From Combretum micranthum (taxonomy: Eukaryota > Streptophyta > Magnoliopsida > Myrtales > Combretaceae): a stretch of DNA of 64,000 nucleotides. Below the pieces are notes generated by a model. It was not told the DNA's origin, made no database searches, and worked only from the letters and a program-made list of their open reading frames with translations. The position numbers and the translations under genes were made by a program. The first letter of the stretch is position 1. Each line of letters begins with the position of its first letter. Where the stretch lies: assembly GCA_024138025.1 (NCBI GenBank), contig JAMXBD010001448.1:304334-368333 (forward strand). Reading direction: 5' to 3'. Shown piece by piece: positions 11,079-23,700 of this stretch.

Positions 11079-14000
11079 TGTAAACTCCAGGAATTTTCCA
11101 CATTAGTACACGACCTTACAATAGATTGTATGAGCTAGATAATAGATTTAGATTCTAATTAAAGTCTAAGAATAGATCAATATCTAGAATTTGATTAGAT
11201 AAATGATTTAGAATTTGAATAAAGAATTTCTTTAAAACCCGAAACAGAATTACAAATAGATTTAAATAGGAAAAATAAATATAGAGATTAAATGATTGTT
11301 TTTTATCACGTTAATAATTCGAGATTGGAATAATAAGTAGTAATGAGCTTATATTTAGACTTAAACCTTAAATTCAAGATTCCTAGTTAAAATTAAAAGC
11401 TACTAATAAGATTTCATGTTCGGTATCAAAACTAAATACATATATATATATATATATAGTTTAGTTTCCGTATTAAGTCCAATACTAAATAAAGGATTAT
11501 CTATGCTTATAAACAAAAAAACGATGATCCAAAGATAAATCGAAAAGATTTTAAATACACAACGAAAATACAAACTGTCAAATAACTCAAAATCTGAACC
11601 CCAACAGATAATCGGATCACGCTATTGTTCTAAACCTAGTTTTCTTAAGCTATCGGAGCTTGAAACAAAAATTGACCTAATGAGCTTAAGAAATCCTAAT
11701 CGCGGGAGATAAAATTATACGATTAAATAACTACGTATATATAAAACTAAAAATTGTATTATTTGAAAATCTAAGTGTTTTGTATACTTCTATAAACGCA
11801 TTTTATACAAAAACTCCCAAATATTAGCTAATTTGTACCCGTATAACTTATTAAATGATCCTAAAATTAAACTTAATTAATAAACTAATATATATATATA
11901 TATATGCATATGACTGCATTTCGGTGGAAAATGGAGGAAGAAAGAGGCGCCGGAATTTGTGATCAATAATTCACCAAATACTTCAACAAAAGTAACCTAA
12001 TAACCAATGGAATAATGCCAACTCAACTCCACATTAAATGCAACGAAAATAACAGATCAAACACAGCAAAAAACGGAGGAGAATTCGAAGGAGAACAGCT
12101 GCAAAATCGTTCTTCTTCTTCTTCTATATATATGAGTAATCAATGCTCATAATGGAGAACAAACCAAAACTCATCAATTCCCACATTTTCTAGAACGAAT
12201 CAACACCTAAATAACAACCAAAACGAATCAAAAACAGAAAACAAACCGATCAAACACCCAAGCTCGGATTAAAGGAAAAACAAAGCTAAAAACCTTGAAA
12301 ACTAGTTCAAAGGTAAGTTGATGAAGTTCAAACGATTTTCTTCCAAATATAAGAGTTATAACTGACTTATTAATCATCTTTAGGAACGTAATAAACACAA
12401 TCACAAGCTTCGGATTACATCAAACGAGCTCCAACGAGGTAATACTCCAAAACCGTAACTATATTTTGGTAAGAATCGAGATCTATATATATACGTTTTT
12501 AAACATGTTCAAACGTATTTTATGTCTTTATATATGATATATAAACACTTATAAATAGTTTGAGTATGTTTTTAACGTGTAAAAATCAAAGAACATGAAT
12601 TGAACCGAGGAGGAAGATGATGAACAGTACAACACTGCCTCAAGGCCGGCAGTGTAAACGCTCAACGCCGACGGCTTACATGGATAGGCCGGCAGCGTAT
12701 AGGCGGCTTACACTAATCACATGCTACGTAAAATAATTTTTACGTGACAAATTAAATGAAAGCCGGCTATTGGAGATCTACGCCGATGGCGTAGGGCCGA
12801 CATATGTTGAAAGCCGACAGCTTTCAAAGCCGGTGCACTCGCTATGAAAATTTCTTCAAAAACAATTTTACATCGGCATCTGGACTTAAAGGCTGGCGGC
12901 TTTGAGCCGGCGTACAACAAAATTTTCTTCAACGCGAGTTTTTCTGACCTAAACAGAAACTATATATTATGTATATATAATATATTTACTGAGTATATAT
13001 ATATATATGTTATATAAGAATGTATTAGATAGTTACATTAATACAAGTATTTAAGCCTATATAGATTAACATCTAATAACTTTTAAAACCCTAGAACTAA
13101 GAAAAATATTTAGTGTTAATGAAATTTATAAATAGTTAGTTGTTCTAAATAGATAAAATAGGTAAGAATGGAAATTGAAATAAACTAATTTCTTGAGTAA
13201 TGTGACTCCTAAAAATAACAAAATAATTAGGCGAGATAAAATAGGAGAAACACGACAACACTAAGTAATAATCAGTATCAACACTTAATAAATATCGAGT
13301 CTAGGACACGAATCACATATATGAATTTAGTTAATTTGTATTGATGAATACTTTGTCTTAAATAGGTGACTTTGACTCACTAGAGGATCTACCAGTTGAT
13401 TACTACGACTAAGTCAGTATGAACGGGTGAGTAATTCAGTCATATTGTACTGGCTGTGATTGTAAATAGTCAAATATGTAATGCAAGATAATCAAATGAA
13501 TGTTTGCTGAAAGTATGATTTGATATGAGTGTATGATTGTTAAAATATCCTTATAAAAGCGATAATGCAATGATTGATGTTGTGCAGTAGTATAATGATG
13601 ATTGTGTGTAATGTATGGTCACTTTGAAATTGATTAAGACTTATTGACTTAACAAAATAATATGACATGCATTGCACAAATTGCATTATTGCATATATGG
13701 TTGTGACAGCCTGCTACGTATTAATATTTCGGATCTCTGTTTTCGCTTGGTTGTTCTAATGTGTAGTTCTTCCAAGGTTCTCTTTGGTCTGGCGGTCCTA
13801 TGAGGAACTAAAAGGCACCGAAGAACGTCGCCCGTAGAATCGCTTTGAAATGATTAATACTTAGGGAGTTTCTAAGGGGATTGCAGGAGATGGTTTCAAT
13901 CAACTATATTCAAAGTGATAACCTTAAAACGAGAAATCGTTGATTCTCCTGTGTACTTAGTCTCTCCTGGGCAGGTGGGTCATTGAGTACTGGTTCTTCA

Positions 14001-14504
14001 ACCCATTAAAAAGAGGGCGTAAATCTTTTTCCTGTTTGGATTCTAGATCATCCAAACTTGTATCTGTGCATATGGTTGAGTGCTTGCATTGCATATGATT
14101 TGTTAATGACTTGTGTGATGTATGGTATGTCTGGTTATTCACTGAGCTGTGGTTTCGCTCATACTCCTACAGTCTTTTCAGGTTCACTTTACGACCCTGG
14201 TTAGTTACATCCAGGAATATGGCTCGGTAAGAGCTTTGAAGCTAGAAGTCTACAGATATATTTTAGTTTGATGGTTATGTACTATTAGATTAGATTATTT
14301 AGTTGTGTACTCCAAAGGAACTATATGGTTTGTAATAGTTTTGTAATGTTTATTCACTAAGTTATTTCTTTCATATATTTGTTATTTCTTATCAAGCAAC
14401 TAAAAAGATCCTGTTGTTTTGAAAACCTGTCATTCTCTGAAGGTAATCTAGTGATAGTATTCAAGTGTAACTTGTTTACTACTACGGGTACCCTGGGCGT
14501 GACA
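11079..14504 (+). mobile_element. 5' LTR of element B
   Basis: It begins TGTAAACTCCAGG and ends CCTGGGCGTGACA, 3426 bp, with the PBS nine bases downstream. It matches 20759-24193 along its full length. Contents include AT microsatellites (near 11440 and 11885), a GC-rich palindromic cluster (12630-12915), and a 71-codon minus-strand frame also found in the 3' LTR that I regard as fortuitous. Confidence 0.95.
12630..12915. repeat. Cluster of GCCGGC-type short palindromes in 5' LTR of B
   Basis: Within AT-rich LTR DNA lies about 280 bp with many GCCGGC/GCCGACGGC-like cores set in small inverted repeats: CACTGCC...GGCAGTG, TACGCCGATGGCGTA, GAAAGCCGACAGCTTTC, AAAGGCTGGCGGCTTT. The same cluster is in the 3' LTR at about 22310-22590, where some arms differ. 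Confidence 0.8.
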
Positions 14505-14513
14505 GAATTTAGT

Positions 14514-14525
14514 TGGTATCAGAGC
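14514..14525 (+). other. Primer binding site of element B
   Basis: TGGTATCAGAGC, complementary to the 3' end of initiator Met tRNA, begins nine bases after the 5' LTR end. Confidence 0.95.
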
Positions 14526-14699
14526 ATGGTTGCTAGAATAAGAAAGATAAATATGTGAAAGAATTGCATTTAGTGAATGTAGTAAATTAGATTTAGTTAG
14601 CACTCTTTAGTAGTAGTTGGGTAGTCATGGGTAGAATTATACTGCACAATTAGGAATAAAGTATGTGTGATTATTATTAATCATGCAAATTTTATTGTG

Positions 14700-15609
14700 T
14701 GCAGACTAATCCTGCTACGTGTCATTAGATGGGAGATCTTTAGTATGCAGGAAGAGGAGACTTTGACAGACTACAGGCGCAGACTACGAGTTCTGGTAGA
14801 GGACTTGTATTTGTGCGGGATTACCAAGACTTGGAGGAGATTCTCAGTACTGGAAGCGAGGATTATTGCCTTTGTTTAAAGGCTGGTTATTCTTGATGGA
14901 GCGGGCTTTTCCAGATAATGGATCAGCTATAGAGACGCTCTACAGATTTGAGAGGCTGATAGTGCAGAAAGGAGGTGGTCTGGAGATTGACAATATAGCA
15001 TTATAGTTCATCCAGATCAGAGAGACCAGATCCCCAGATTTTAGAGTCTGGGTAGATATTGGAGAGGAGCAGTATGCTCATGATGTTAGACAGGATCATA
15101 CCAGGGTCAGAGGTGATGCAGCCTATGATGATGACTTGATGCTTGCCGGCTCAGTAGATGCAGTCATTCCAGACGCATTTGATGAGGAAACCGCCTATTA
15201 TCCCTGAGATAGCAGGTGAGTTCCAGCGTCCTTCTGTACAGGATCGAGTAGTACAGGAGACAGTTCAGACTACTGTCACACAAGGAGTATAACCACAGAG
15301 CTGTTGGATGAGAGAGAAGGTAAGAGAAGAAGGATTGAGGCAGAGAAGTATGTCTCAGATTTTAATTATGCCAGATGGATTGGATCAGCACATGGAGGAT
15401 GGATTGAGAGTGATATACCACCTAGTGCTGAGGGTGAGATGAGGCCAGCACCCAGAGGCATTAGGGTGATGGACACAGCTTGACTCTAGCACCTCCAGGA
15501 GACGAGGTGTGATGATGAGATTGATGACAGTAGTTCTGAGGGAGATGATGATTACCCTCGATTAGGCCCTCAGGAGAAGGGCAAGGGTCGTCTTCACCCC
15601 AGTCCCTGA
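14700..15609 (+). pseudogene. ORF1 of element B, extra ORF upstream of gag (broken)
   Basis: Coding-like sequence lies between PBS and gag. One frame gives YRRRLRVLVED (around 14775-14810). After a shift another gives ERAFPDNGSAIETLYRFER and, past a stop, FRVWVDIGEEQYAHD. It ends with an acidic stretch and a basic tail before a stop at about 15607-15609 (PQEKGKGRLHPSP). These motifs align in order with ORF1 of element A. I cannot assign a domain. An acceptor-like TTTTATTGTGTGCAG lies at 14690-14704, just before the ORF. Degenerate, but the conservation with A argues for a former protein. Confidence 0.6.
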
Positions 15610-15889
15610 GTCTGACTAGTATATTATGATGATGTTTATATTTATGATGACATGACAGGACGATATTAGTAGACTTTTGATGTGTATATATGTATCTTTT
15701 GATGACTATGATAGAAAGCTAAGTTAGGGTAGTGCAATTTTTGATATGTATATAATGCACTAACCATGAAAAGCTCTGATGTATTTTGGTTATGTATATA
15801 TAGTTGTGCATATATATATGAATGATTTGATGACTTTTGATAAAGATGAGTTATGATCTGATTTAAGTAATATGTTTAATGTTAATAGA

Positions 15890-17255
15890 ATGCCAAGAGG
15901 AAGAAATAAAAGTAGAAATGCCAGAATTTCTGGAGATCCACCAATAGATGCTCCTGCAACACCCCAAAACCGAATTGAGGATGTTTTACAAAGTCTTCAA
16001 CAACAAAATGTCTTGATTTTGCAAGCTTTGCAAAATATGCAAGCCACAAATGTACACCACTGGGGCACCAGCAATGACTCCACCAAATCCTAGAGGAATG
16101 AAAGGCATACTCCACCGGTTCAATTTCAGGAAAATGGACCAGTGAACCCAAATGAGTCTGCTGCTGAGGTACAAGGACCGCCTCGATATGAAAGAATTGC
16201 CACCACCACCTTTACGTCCTCAGAGGAATTTGTTGCCAGAATTCATTAAGTGCAACAGATATTTTGAGGGAATGGGAAAGCCAGAAGAAGCTGAAGACTG
16301 GCTAGCTCAGATTGAGCGATCCCTTGATGTTTTCCAAGTACCTGAAGCTTTGAAAGTATCCTATGGGACTTATTTATTAAGGTTAAGAGCAAGGATATGG
16401 TGGAATTCGAAACAAAGAAGTTTGTCACAACCAATTACTTGGGAAGTATTCAGATGGGAATTTTTGAAGGAATATTTTCCAAGCAGTCTAAAAGCAAAAT
16501 ATAGCACTGACCTGATGAATTTGACCCAAGGAGCTAAGACCATTGATGAATATGAACATGAGTTTAATCGGTTGTTACAGTTTGCTCCAGATGCTTATCG
16601 GGACAGTGATGAGCTTAAGAGACAGACTTTCATGGCTGGACTCGAGCCTCATTTTCAAAGAAGACTTGCTGAATTTGAGGTTGATAACTTTGCAGCTATG
16701 TTGGAAAAAGCTCGAATCATTGAACGAGCAAGAAAGTATGAACTTGAGAGGTATAAGAAGAAGGGAACTATGTTCGGGAAAAGAATGTATGATGGTTCTA
16801 TGGCAAGTTCTGTGCCTAAGAAGGTTAAATTCTTCAAACCTTTCAATGTGAACAAAGGAGGAGTAATGGGAAGAATAATGTTACTTGTTGGAAATGTAAA
16901 GGTTCTCATTACCCAAGGCATTGTCCACAATTACAGAACAAATGTTATTATTGTGGAGAAAGTGGGCATATGATAAACGATTGTCCAAAAAGAAAAACTG
17001 CAACTTGTTATGTATGTAACAAAGTTGGGCACATAGCAACCAACTGTCCACAGAAAGTGAGTGCAGTAGCTGGATCTTCACAATCTAAAGGAGTGATTGG
17101 AGCCTCAGGATCGAAAAATGGAAATGCCAACAAAGCCAGTACGACGGCCAGAGTTTTTGCCATGTATGGAAATCCTTGAGAAATGGGAGATAGAGAAGGA
17201 GATGAAGAAAATATTTGGGAGGAAGTTGATCCTGAAGAATATGGACTCATTGCAG
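15890..17255 (+). pseudogene. gag of element B (frameshifted)
   Basis: This encodes capsid and nucleocapsid. The likely start is the ATG at 15890 (MPRGRNKSRN), giving a short N-terminal frame to about 16093. A shifted frame (16152-16973) encodes the capsid core, with PEEAEDWLAQIERSLDVF, WEVFRWEFLKEYFP and LKRQTFMAGLEPHFQRRL, typical of plant gypsy gag. Another shift near 16860 leads to three zinc knuckles: CWKC-KGSH-YPRHC (one residue short), CYYCGESGHMINDC and CYVCNKVGHIATNC. An in-frame TGA at 17177-17179 interrupts the acidic C-terminus, which continues (EEVDPEEYGLIA) to a splice-donor-like CAG|GTATGT at 17255/17256. Clearly a pseudogene. Confidence 0.9.
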
Positions 17256-17366
17256 GTATGTAATTATAATTTGTTTATTTAAAGTTATTAGACACAATCA
17301 CAAGTAGATGAGCAATAGAAGTCTTTATAAGTTGAAAATAACATGAACTTAATAATTGATACTTAG
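17256..17366 (+). other. Predicted 111-nt intron at gag/protease boundary of B
   Basis: The open gag frame ends at GCAG|GTATGT. AT-rich DNA full of stops follows, ending in TTGATACTTAG|GATC, after which protease coding resumes. Plant introns have this composition and these borders. In element A the gag frame likewise ends at ACAG|GTCAGT (donor at 3449, minus). Splicing is inferred; no transcript evidence is available here. Confidence 0.55.
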
Positions 17367-20300
17367 GATCAATTCAAGTAGGATCACTGCGTATGCTTTG
17401 TTTGATACGGGAGCAACGCATTCTTTCATAAATACTGGATTAGCAAGGCGTATAAGATACCAATTGAAAGCATGAGTAAAGAATTGAGAGTTACTACGCC
17501 AACTGGAGATTTAGTGGTGACACAGGAGATGATCAAGAGTTGTCCACTAAAGATTGGAGATCAAGAATCAATTGCTGATTTAATTCTGATAGAGATGCAA
17601 AAATATGATATTATTTTGGGTATGGTTTGGTTAACTGCTGTAAAAGCAAAAGTTAATTGCCATCTCAAAATAGTATCTTTTGTCAATAATCAAGGAGAAA
17701 GAAAAGAGTATAGAGGTGAGATACTCAAAGGAGTCGGAAATAGGATAACAGCAATTGAAGTGGAAAATGAAGAAGATATGGAGATGAACGGTTGTATTCT
17801 TGGAGCAACTGAGGGTGAATCCAAGGAATTGGATATTCATACCATTCGAACAGTGTGTGAATACTCAGATGTATTTCCAGATGAATTACCGGGATTACCC
17901 CCACACAGAGAAGTGGAATTCTCAATTGATTTGATACCTGGAACGAAACCAGTATCAAAAGCTCCGTATCGTATGGCACCTGTGGAATTGAAAGAATTAA
18001 AGGTGCAATTACAAGAATTGTTGGATAAAGGATTTATCAGACCTAGTGTTTCACCTTGGGGAGCACCAGTGTTGTTTGTGAAGAAGAAAGATGGATCAAT
18101 GAGACTCTGTATTGATTATAGGGAATTAAACAGAGTAACTATCAAGAACAAATATCCTTTACCCAGGATTGATGATCTTTTTGATCAGTTGAGAGGAGCA
18201 AAGGTATTTTCGAATTGATTTAAAGTCAGGATATCATCAAATCCGAATCAAAGCAGAGGATGTACCAAAGACTGCATTCCGAACTAGGTATGGTCATTAT
18301 GAATTTTTGGTCATGCCATTTGGATTAACCAATGCACCTGCAGTTTTTATGGATCTGATGAATCGTATCTTTAGACCTTTGCTGGATATCTGTGTGATTG
18401 TTTTCATAGATGATATACTTGTATATTCGTCTAATGAAGAACAACATGATGAGAACTTGAGAAGTGTATTACAGATATTGAGAGACAATAAGTTGTATGC
18501 CAAATTGTCTAAGTGTGAATTTTGGCTTAGAAGTATATCATTCCTTGGACATATTGTTTCTGGAGAAGGAATATCGGTTGATCCTGCAAAAGTTAAAGCT
18601 ATTGTGGAATGGAAAAGACCTGAAACTGTTACTGAAGTTAGGAGTTTCTTGGGATTGGCAGGATATTATCGGAAATTTGTGAAGGATTTCTCAAAGATTG
18701 CACGACCTTTGACTCAATTGACTCGGAAGAATGAGAAATTCGAGTGGAATGATCAACGTGAACAAAGTTTCCAAGAATTGAAGAAAAGGTTAATATCAGC
18801 ACCAATCTTGGTTTTGCCCAATGACAAGGATTTATATACTGTCTATAGTGATGCATCTAGAAATGGATTGGGATGTGTGTTAATGCAAAATGGAAAAGTA
18901 ATAGCATATGCTTCTAGACAATTGAAACCACATGAGATGAATTACCCCACTCATGATCTAGAATTAGCTGCTATTGTTTTTGCACTCAAGATTTGGCGTC
19001 ACTATTTGTATGGGCAGAAATGTGAAATATATACGGATCACAAGAGTTTGAAGTATATATTTACACAAAAAGAGTTGAACATGAGACAAAGACGATGGTT
19101 GGAATTGATTAAAGATTATGATCTTACCATTAATTACCATCCGGGTAAAGTGAATGCTGTGGCGGATGCATTGAGCCGAAAAAGTTATGGAGAAGTGGCT
19201 TCAATACTAACGGAGCAAAAAGAACTCATCAAAGAATTTGAGAGATTAAACTTGGAATTCTCAATGCAAGGACTGGAAGCTGAACTGGGAAATCTAATTT
19301 TGGAACCTACTTTGCTTCAGAGAATTAAGGAAGCCCAGAAAGAAGATGTTGAAATTCAAGAGATTAAACAAGGAATATCCCAAGGAAAGTACAAGGATTT
19401 TCATGTGGATGAAGAAGAGGTGTTAAGAATGAATAAAAGATTGTGTGTGCCACATGATGAAAGCTTGAGGAAGGAATTAATGCATGAAGCACATTATTCT
19501 GGATATTCTATACACCCAGGAGAAACAAAGACATACCAAGAGCTGAAAAGTGCATATTGGTGGAATGGAATGAAGAAGGATATTGCAGAATTTGTTGCTA
19601 AATGTGACGTATGTCAAAGGATCAAAGCTGAACATCAAAAACCAGGAGGATTGTTGAAACCATTGCCAATACCTGAATGGAAATGGGATCAGATTTCCAT
19701 GGATTTTGTGTCATTACCTAAGACAAATGAGGTCATGATGCTGTTTGGGTTATTGTGGATAGACTCACAAAATCAGCTCATTTCTTGCCAATTAATGACA
19801 TATCATTAGAAAAATTGGCACGAATATATTTGAAGGAGATTGTGAGATTACATGGTGTACCTGCTGGTATAGTATCAAAGAGATCCACGATTTGTTTCCA
19901 GATTTTGGCAAGGATTACAAAAAGCTTTGGGAACATTGAAATTTAGTACAGCTATCATCCTCAAACTGATGGACAAACCGAAAGGACTATCAGACATTGG
20001 AGGATATGTTGAGAGCATGTATTATGGAGTTCAAAGGAAATTGGGACCAACATTACCATTAGTGGAATTTGCATACAATAATAGCTACCATTCAAGCATA
20101 GGGATGCCACCTTATGAAGCTTTATATGGTAGAAAGTGTTGGTCACCATTGTTCTGGGATAACTTGGAGAAAGTATTGGTCAGACCTGAATTGGTTCAGG
20201 AAACAATTGAAAAGGTTTCAGTGATAAAGCAAAGAATGAAAGCAGCACAAGATAAACAAAAGAGCTGGGCGGACTTGAAGAGAAGGGAATTGGAATTTAA

Positions 20301-20745
20301 TGAGGGAGAACATGTATACTTAAAGATAAGTCCAATCAAGAGTCTTCATGGTAGACAAGCAAAAGGCAAGTTGAGTCCTAGATATATTGGACCATTTGAG
20401 ATATTGGAACGAGGGAATCTGGCATACCGTCTTGCATTGCCACCAATTTATCTGGTATACATAATGTTTTCCATGTAGTTCTAAAAGTATGTACCGATCC
20501 AGATAAGATAGTGGAATTAGAACCAATTGATTTGAAGGAGAATTTGACTTATGAAAAGCATCCAGTTAAGATATTGGACCGGAAAGTGCAAGTTCTCAGG
20601 AATAAAGAAATCCACTATGTCAAAGTATTATGGGATCTACAAACAGAAGAGATTACTGGGAATTAGAAGAGGAGATCAAGAAAAGCTATCCCCATTGTTT
20701 GAAAACTCAGGTACGCACTCAAGCTTTGAGGACAAAGCTTATTTT
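17367..20745 (+). pseudogene. pol of element B: protease, RT, RNase H, integrase, chromodomain-like tail
   Basis: The protease carries the aspartic motif FDTGATHSF (17401 onward) with a frameshift on each side. RT spans about 17850-18750, with [17 protein letters not shown], a one-base loss near 18214, then [10 protein letters not shown] and the catalytic FIDDILVYS (about 18402-18427). RNase H follows ([31 protein letters not shown], to about 19190). Integrase has its zinc domain (H...H and CDVCQ, about 19490-19630) and a core with frameshifts near 19730, 19885 and 19990. The C-terminal part has SPRYIGPFEILER. After a break near 20478 a tail with HPVKILDRKVQVLRNKEIHY resembles the chromodomain-containing end of Tekay/Del elements. 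At least six lesions make it non-functional. Confidence 0.92.
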
Positions 20746-20758
20746 AAGGGGAGGAGAA
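20746..20758 (+). other. Polypurine tract of element B
   Basis: AAGGGGAGGAGAA immediately precedes the TG of the 3' LTR; such tracts prime plus-strand synthesis. Confidence 0.9.
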
Positions 20759-23700
20759 TGTAAACCCTGGGAATTTTTACATTAGTACACGACCTTACAA
20801 TAGATTGTATGAACTAGATAATAGATTTAGATTCTAATTAAGGTCTAAGAATAGATCAATATCTAGAATTTGATTAGATAAATGATTTAGAATTTGAATA
20901 AAGAATTTCTTCAAAACCCGAAACCAGAAGTACAAATAGATTTAAATAGGAAAAATAAATATAGAGATTAAATGATTGTTTTTTATCTCGATAATAATTC
21001 GAGATTGGAATAACAAGTAGTAATGAGCTTATATTTAGACTTAAACCTTAAATTCAAGATTCCTAGTTAAAATTAAAAGCTACTAATAAGATTTCATGTT
21101 CTGTATCAAAACTAAATATATATATATATATATAGTTTAGTTTCCGTATTAAGTCCAATACTACATAAAGGATTATCTACGCTTATAAACAAAAAAAACG
21201 ATGATCCAAAGGTAAATCAAAAAGATTTTAAATACACAACGAAAATACAAACTGTCAAATAACTCAAAATCTGAACCCCAAACAGATAATTGGATCACGC
21301 TATTGTTCTGAACCTAGTTTTCTTAAGCTACCAGAGCCTGAAACAAAAATTGACCTAATGAGCTTAAGAAATCCTAATCGTGGGAGATAAAATTATACGA
21401 TTAAATAACTACGTATATATAAAACTAAAAATTGTATTATTTGAAAATCTAAGTGTTTTGTATACTTCTATAAACGCATTTTATACAAAAACTCCCAAAT
21501 ATTAGCTAATTTGTACCCGTATAACTTGTTAAATGATCCTAAAATTAAACTTATTTAATAAACTAATATTATATATATATGCATATGGCTGCATTTCGGT
21601 GGAAATGGAGGAAGAAAGAGGCGCCGGAATTTGTGATCAATAATTCACCAAATACTTCAACAAAAGTAACCTAATAACCAATGGAATAATGCCAACTCAA
21701 CTCCACATTAAATGCAACGAAAATAACATATCAAACACAGCAAAAAACGGAGGAGAATTCGGAGGAGAACAGCTGCAAAATCGTTCTTCTTCTTCTTCTA
21801 TATATATGAGTAATCAATGCTCATAATGGAGAACAAACCAAAACTCATCAATTCCCACATTTTCCAGAACGAATCAACACCTAAATAACAACCAAAACGA
21901 ATCAAAAACAGAAAACAAACCGATCAAAACACCCAAGCTCGGATCAAAGGAAAAACAAAGCTAAAAACCCTTGAAAACTAGTTCAAAGGTAAGTTGATGA
22001 AGTTCAAACGATTTTCTTCCAAATATAAGAGTTATAACTGACTTATAATCATCTTAGGAACGTAATAAACACAATCACAAGCTTCGGATTACATCAAACG
22101 AGCTCCAACGAGGTAATACTCCAAAACCGTAACTATATTTTGGTAAGAATCGAGATCTATATATATACGTTTTTAAACATGTTCAAACGTATTTTATGTC
22201 TTTATATATGATATATAAACACTTATAAATAGTTTGAGTATGTTTTTAACGTGTAAAAATCAAAGAACATGAATTGAACCGAGGAGGAAGATGATGAACA
22301 GTACAACACTGCCTCAAGGCCAGCAGTGTAAACGCTCAACGCCGGCGGCTTACATGGATAGACCGGCGGCGTATAGGCGGCTTACACTGATCACAGGCTA
22401 TGTAAAATAATTTTTACGTAAGAAATTAAATGAAAGCCGGCTATTGGAGATCTACGCCGACGGCGTAGGGCTGGCGTACGTTGAAAGCCGACAGCTTTCA
22501 AAGCCGGTGCACTCGCTATGAAAATTTCTTCAAAAACAATTTTACATCGGCATCTGGACTTAAAGGCCGGCGGCTTTGAGCCGGCGTACAACAAAATTTT
22601 CTTCAACGCGAGTTTTTCTGACCTAAACAGAAAACTATATATATATGTATATAATATATTTACTGAGTATATATTATATATATATATGTTATATAAGAAT
22701 GTATTAGATAGTTAAATTAATACAAGTATTTAAGCCTATATAGATTAACATCTAATAACTTTTAAAACCCTAGAACTAAGAAAAATATTTAGTGTTAATG
22801 AAATTTATAAATAGTTAGTTGTTCTAAATAGATAAAATAGGTAAGAATGGAAATTGAAATAAACTAATTTCTTGAGTAATGTGACTCCTAAAAATAACAA
22901 AATAATTAGGCGAGATAAAATTGGAGAAACACGACAACACTAAGTAATAATAAGTATCAACGCTTAATAAATATTGAGTCTAGGACACGAATCACATATA
23001 GGAATTTAGTTAATTTGTATTGATGAATACTTTGTCTTAAATAGGTGACTTTGACTCACTAGAGGATCTACCAGCTAATTACTACGACTAAGTCAGTATG
23101 AGCAGGTGAGTAATTCAGTCATATTGTACTGGTTGTGATTGTAAATAGTCAAATATGTAATGCAAGATAATCAAATGAATGCTTGTTGAAAGAATGATTT
23201 GATCTGAGTGTATGATTGTTAAAATATCCTTATAAAAGCAATAATGCAATGATTGATTTTGTGCAGTAGTATAATGATGATTGTGTGTAATGTATGGTCA
23301 CTTTGAAATTGATTAAGACTTATTGACTTAACAAAATAATATGAGCATGTATTGCACAAATTGCATTATTGCATATATGGTTGTGACAGCTTGCTACGTA
23401 TTAATATTTCGGATCTCTATTTTCGCTTGGTTGTTCTAATGTGTTAGTTCTTCCAAGGTTCTCTTTGGTCTGGCGGTCCTATGAGGAACCAAAAGGCACC
23501 GAAGAACGTCGCCCGTAGAATTGCTTTGAAATGATTAATATTTAGGGAGTTTCTAAGGGGATTGCAGGAGATGGTCTGTTCAATCAACTATATTCAAAGT
23601 GATAACCTTAAAACGAGAAATCGTTGATTCTCCTGTGTACTTAGTCTCTCCTGGGCAAGTGGGTCATTGAGTACTGGTTTTTCAACCCATTAAAAAGAGG

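Noticed and set aside
12717..12932. 71-codon minus-strand frame, repeated at 22391-22606
   Set aside because: It is conserved only because both copies lie in the LTRs of one element. It overlaps the palindrome cluster and has no domain or homologue I can name.
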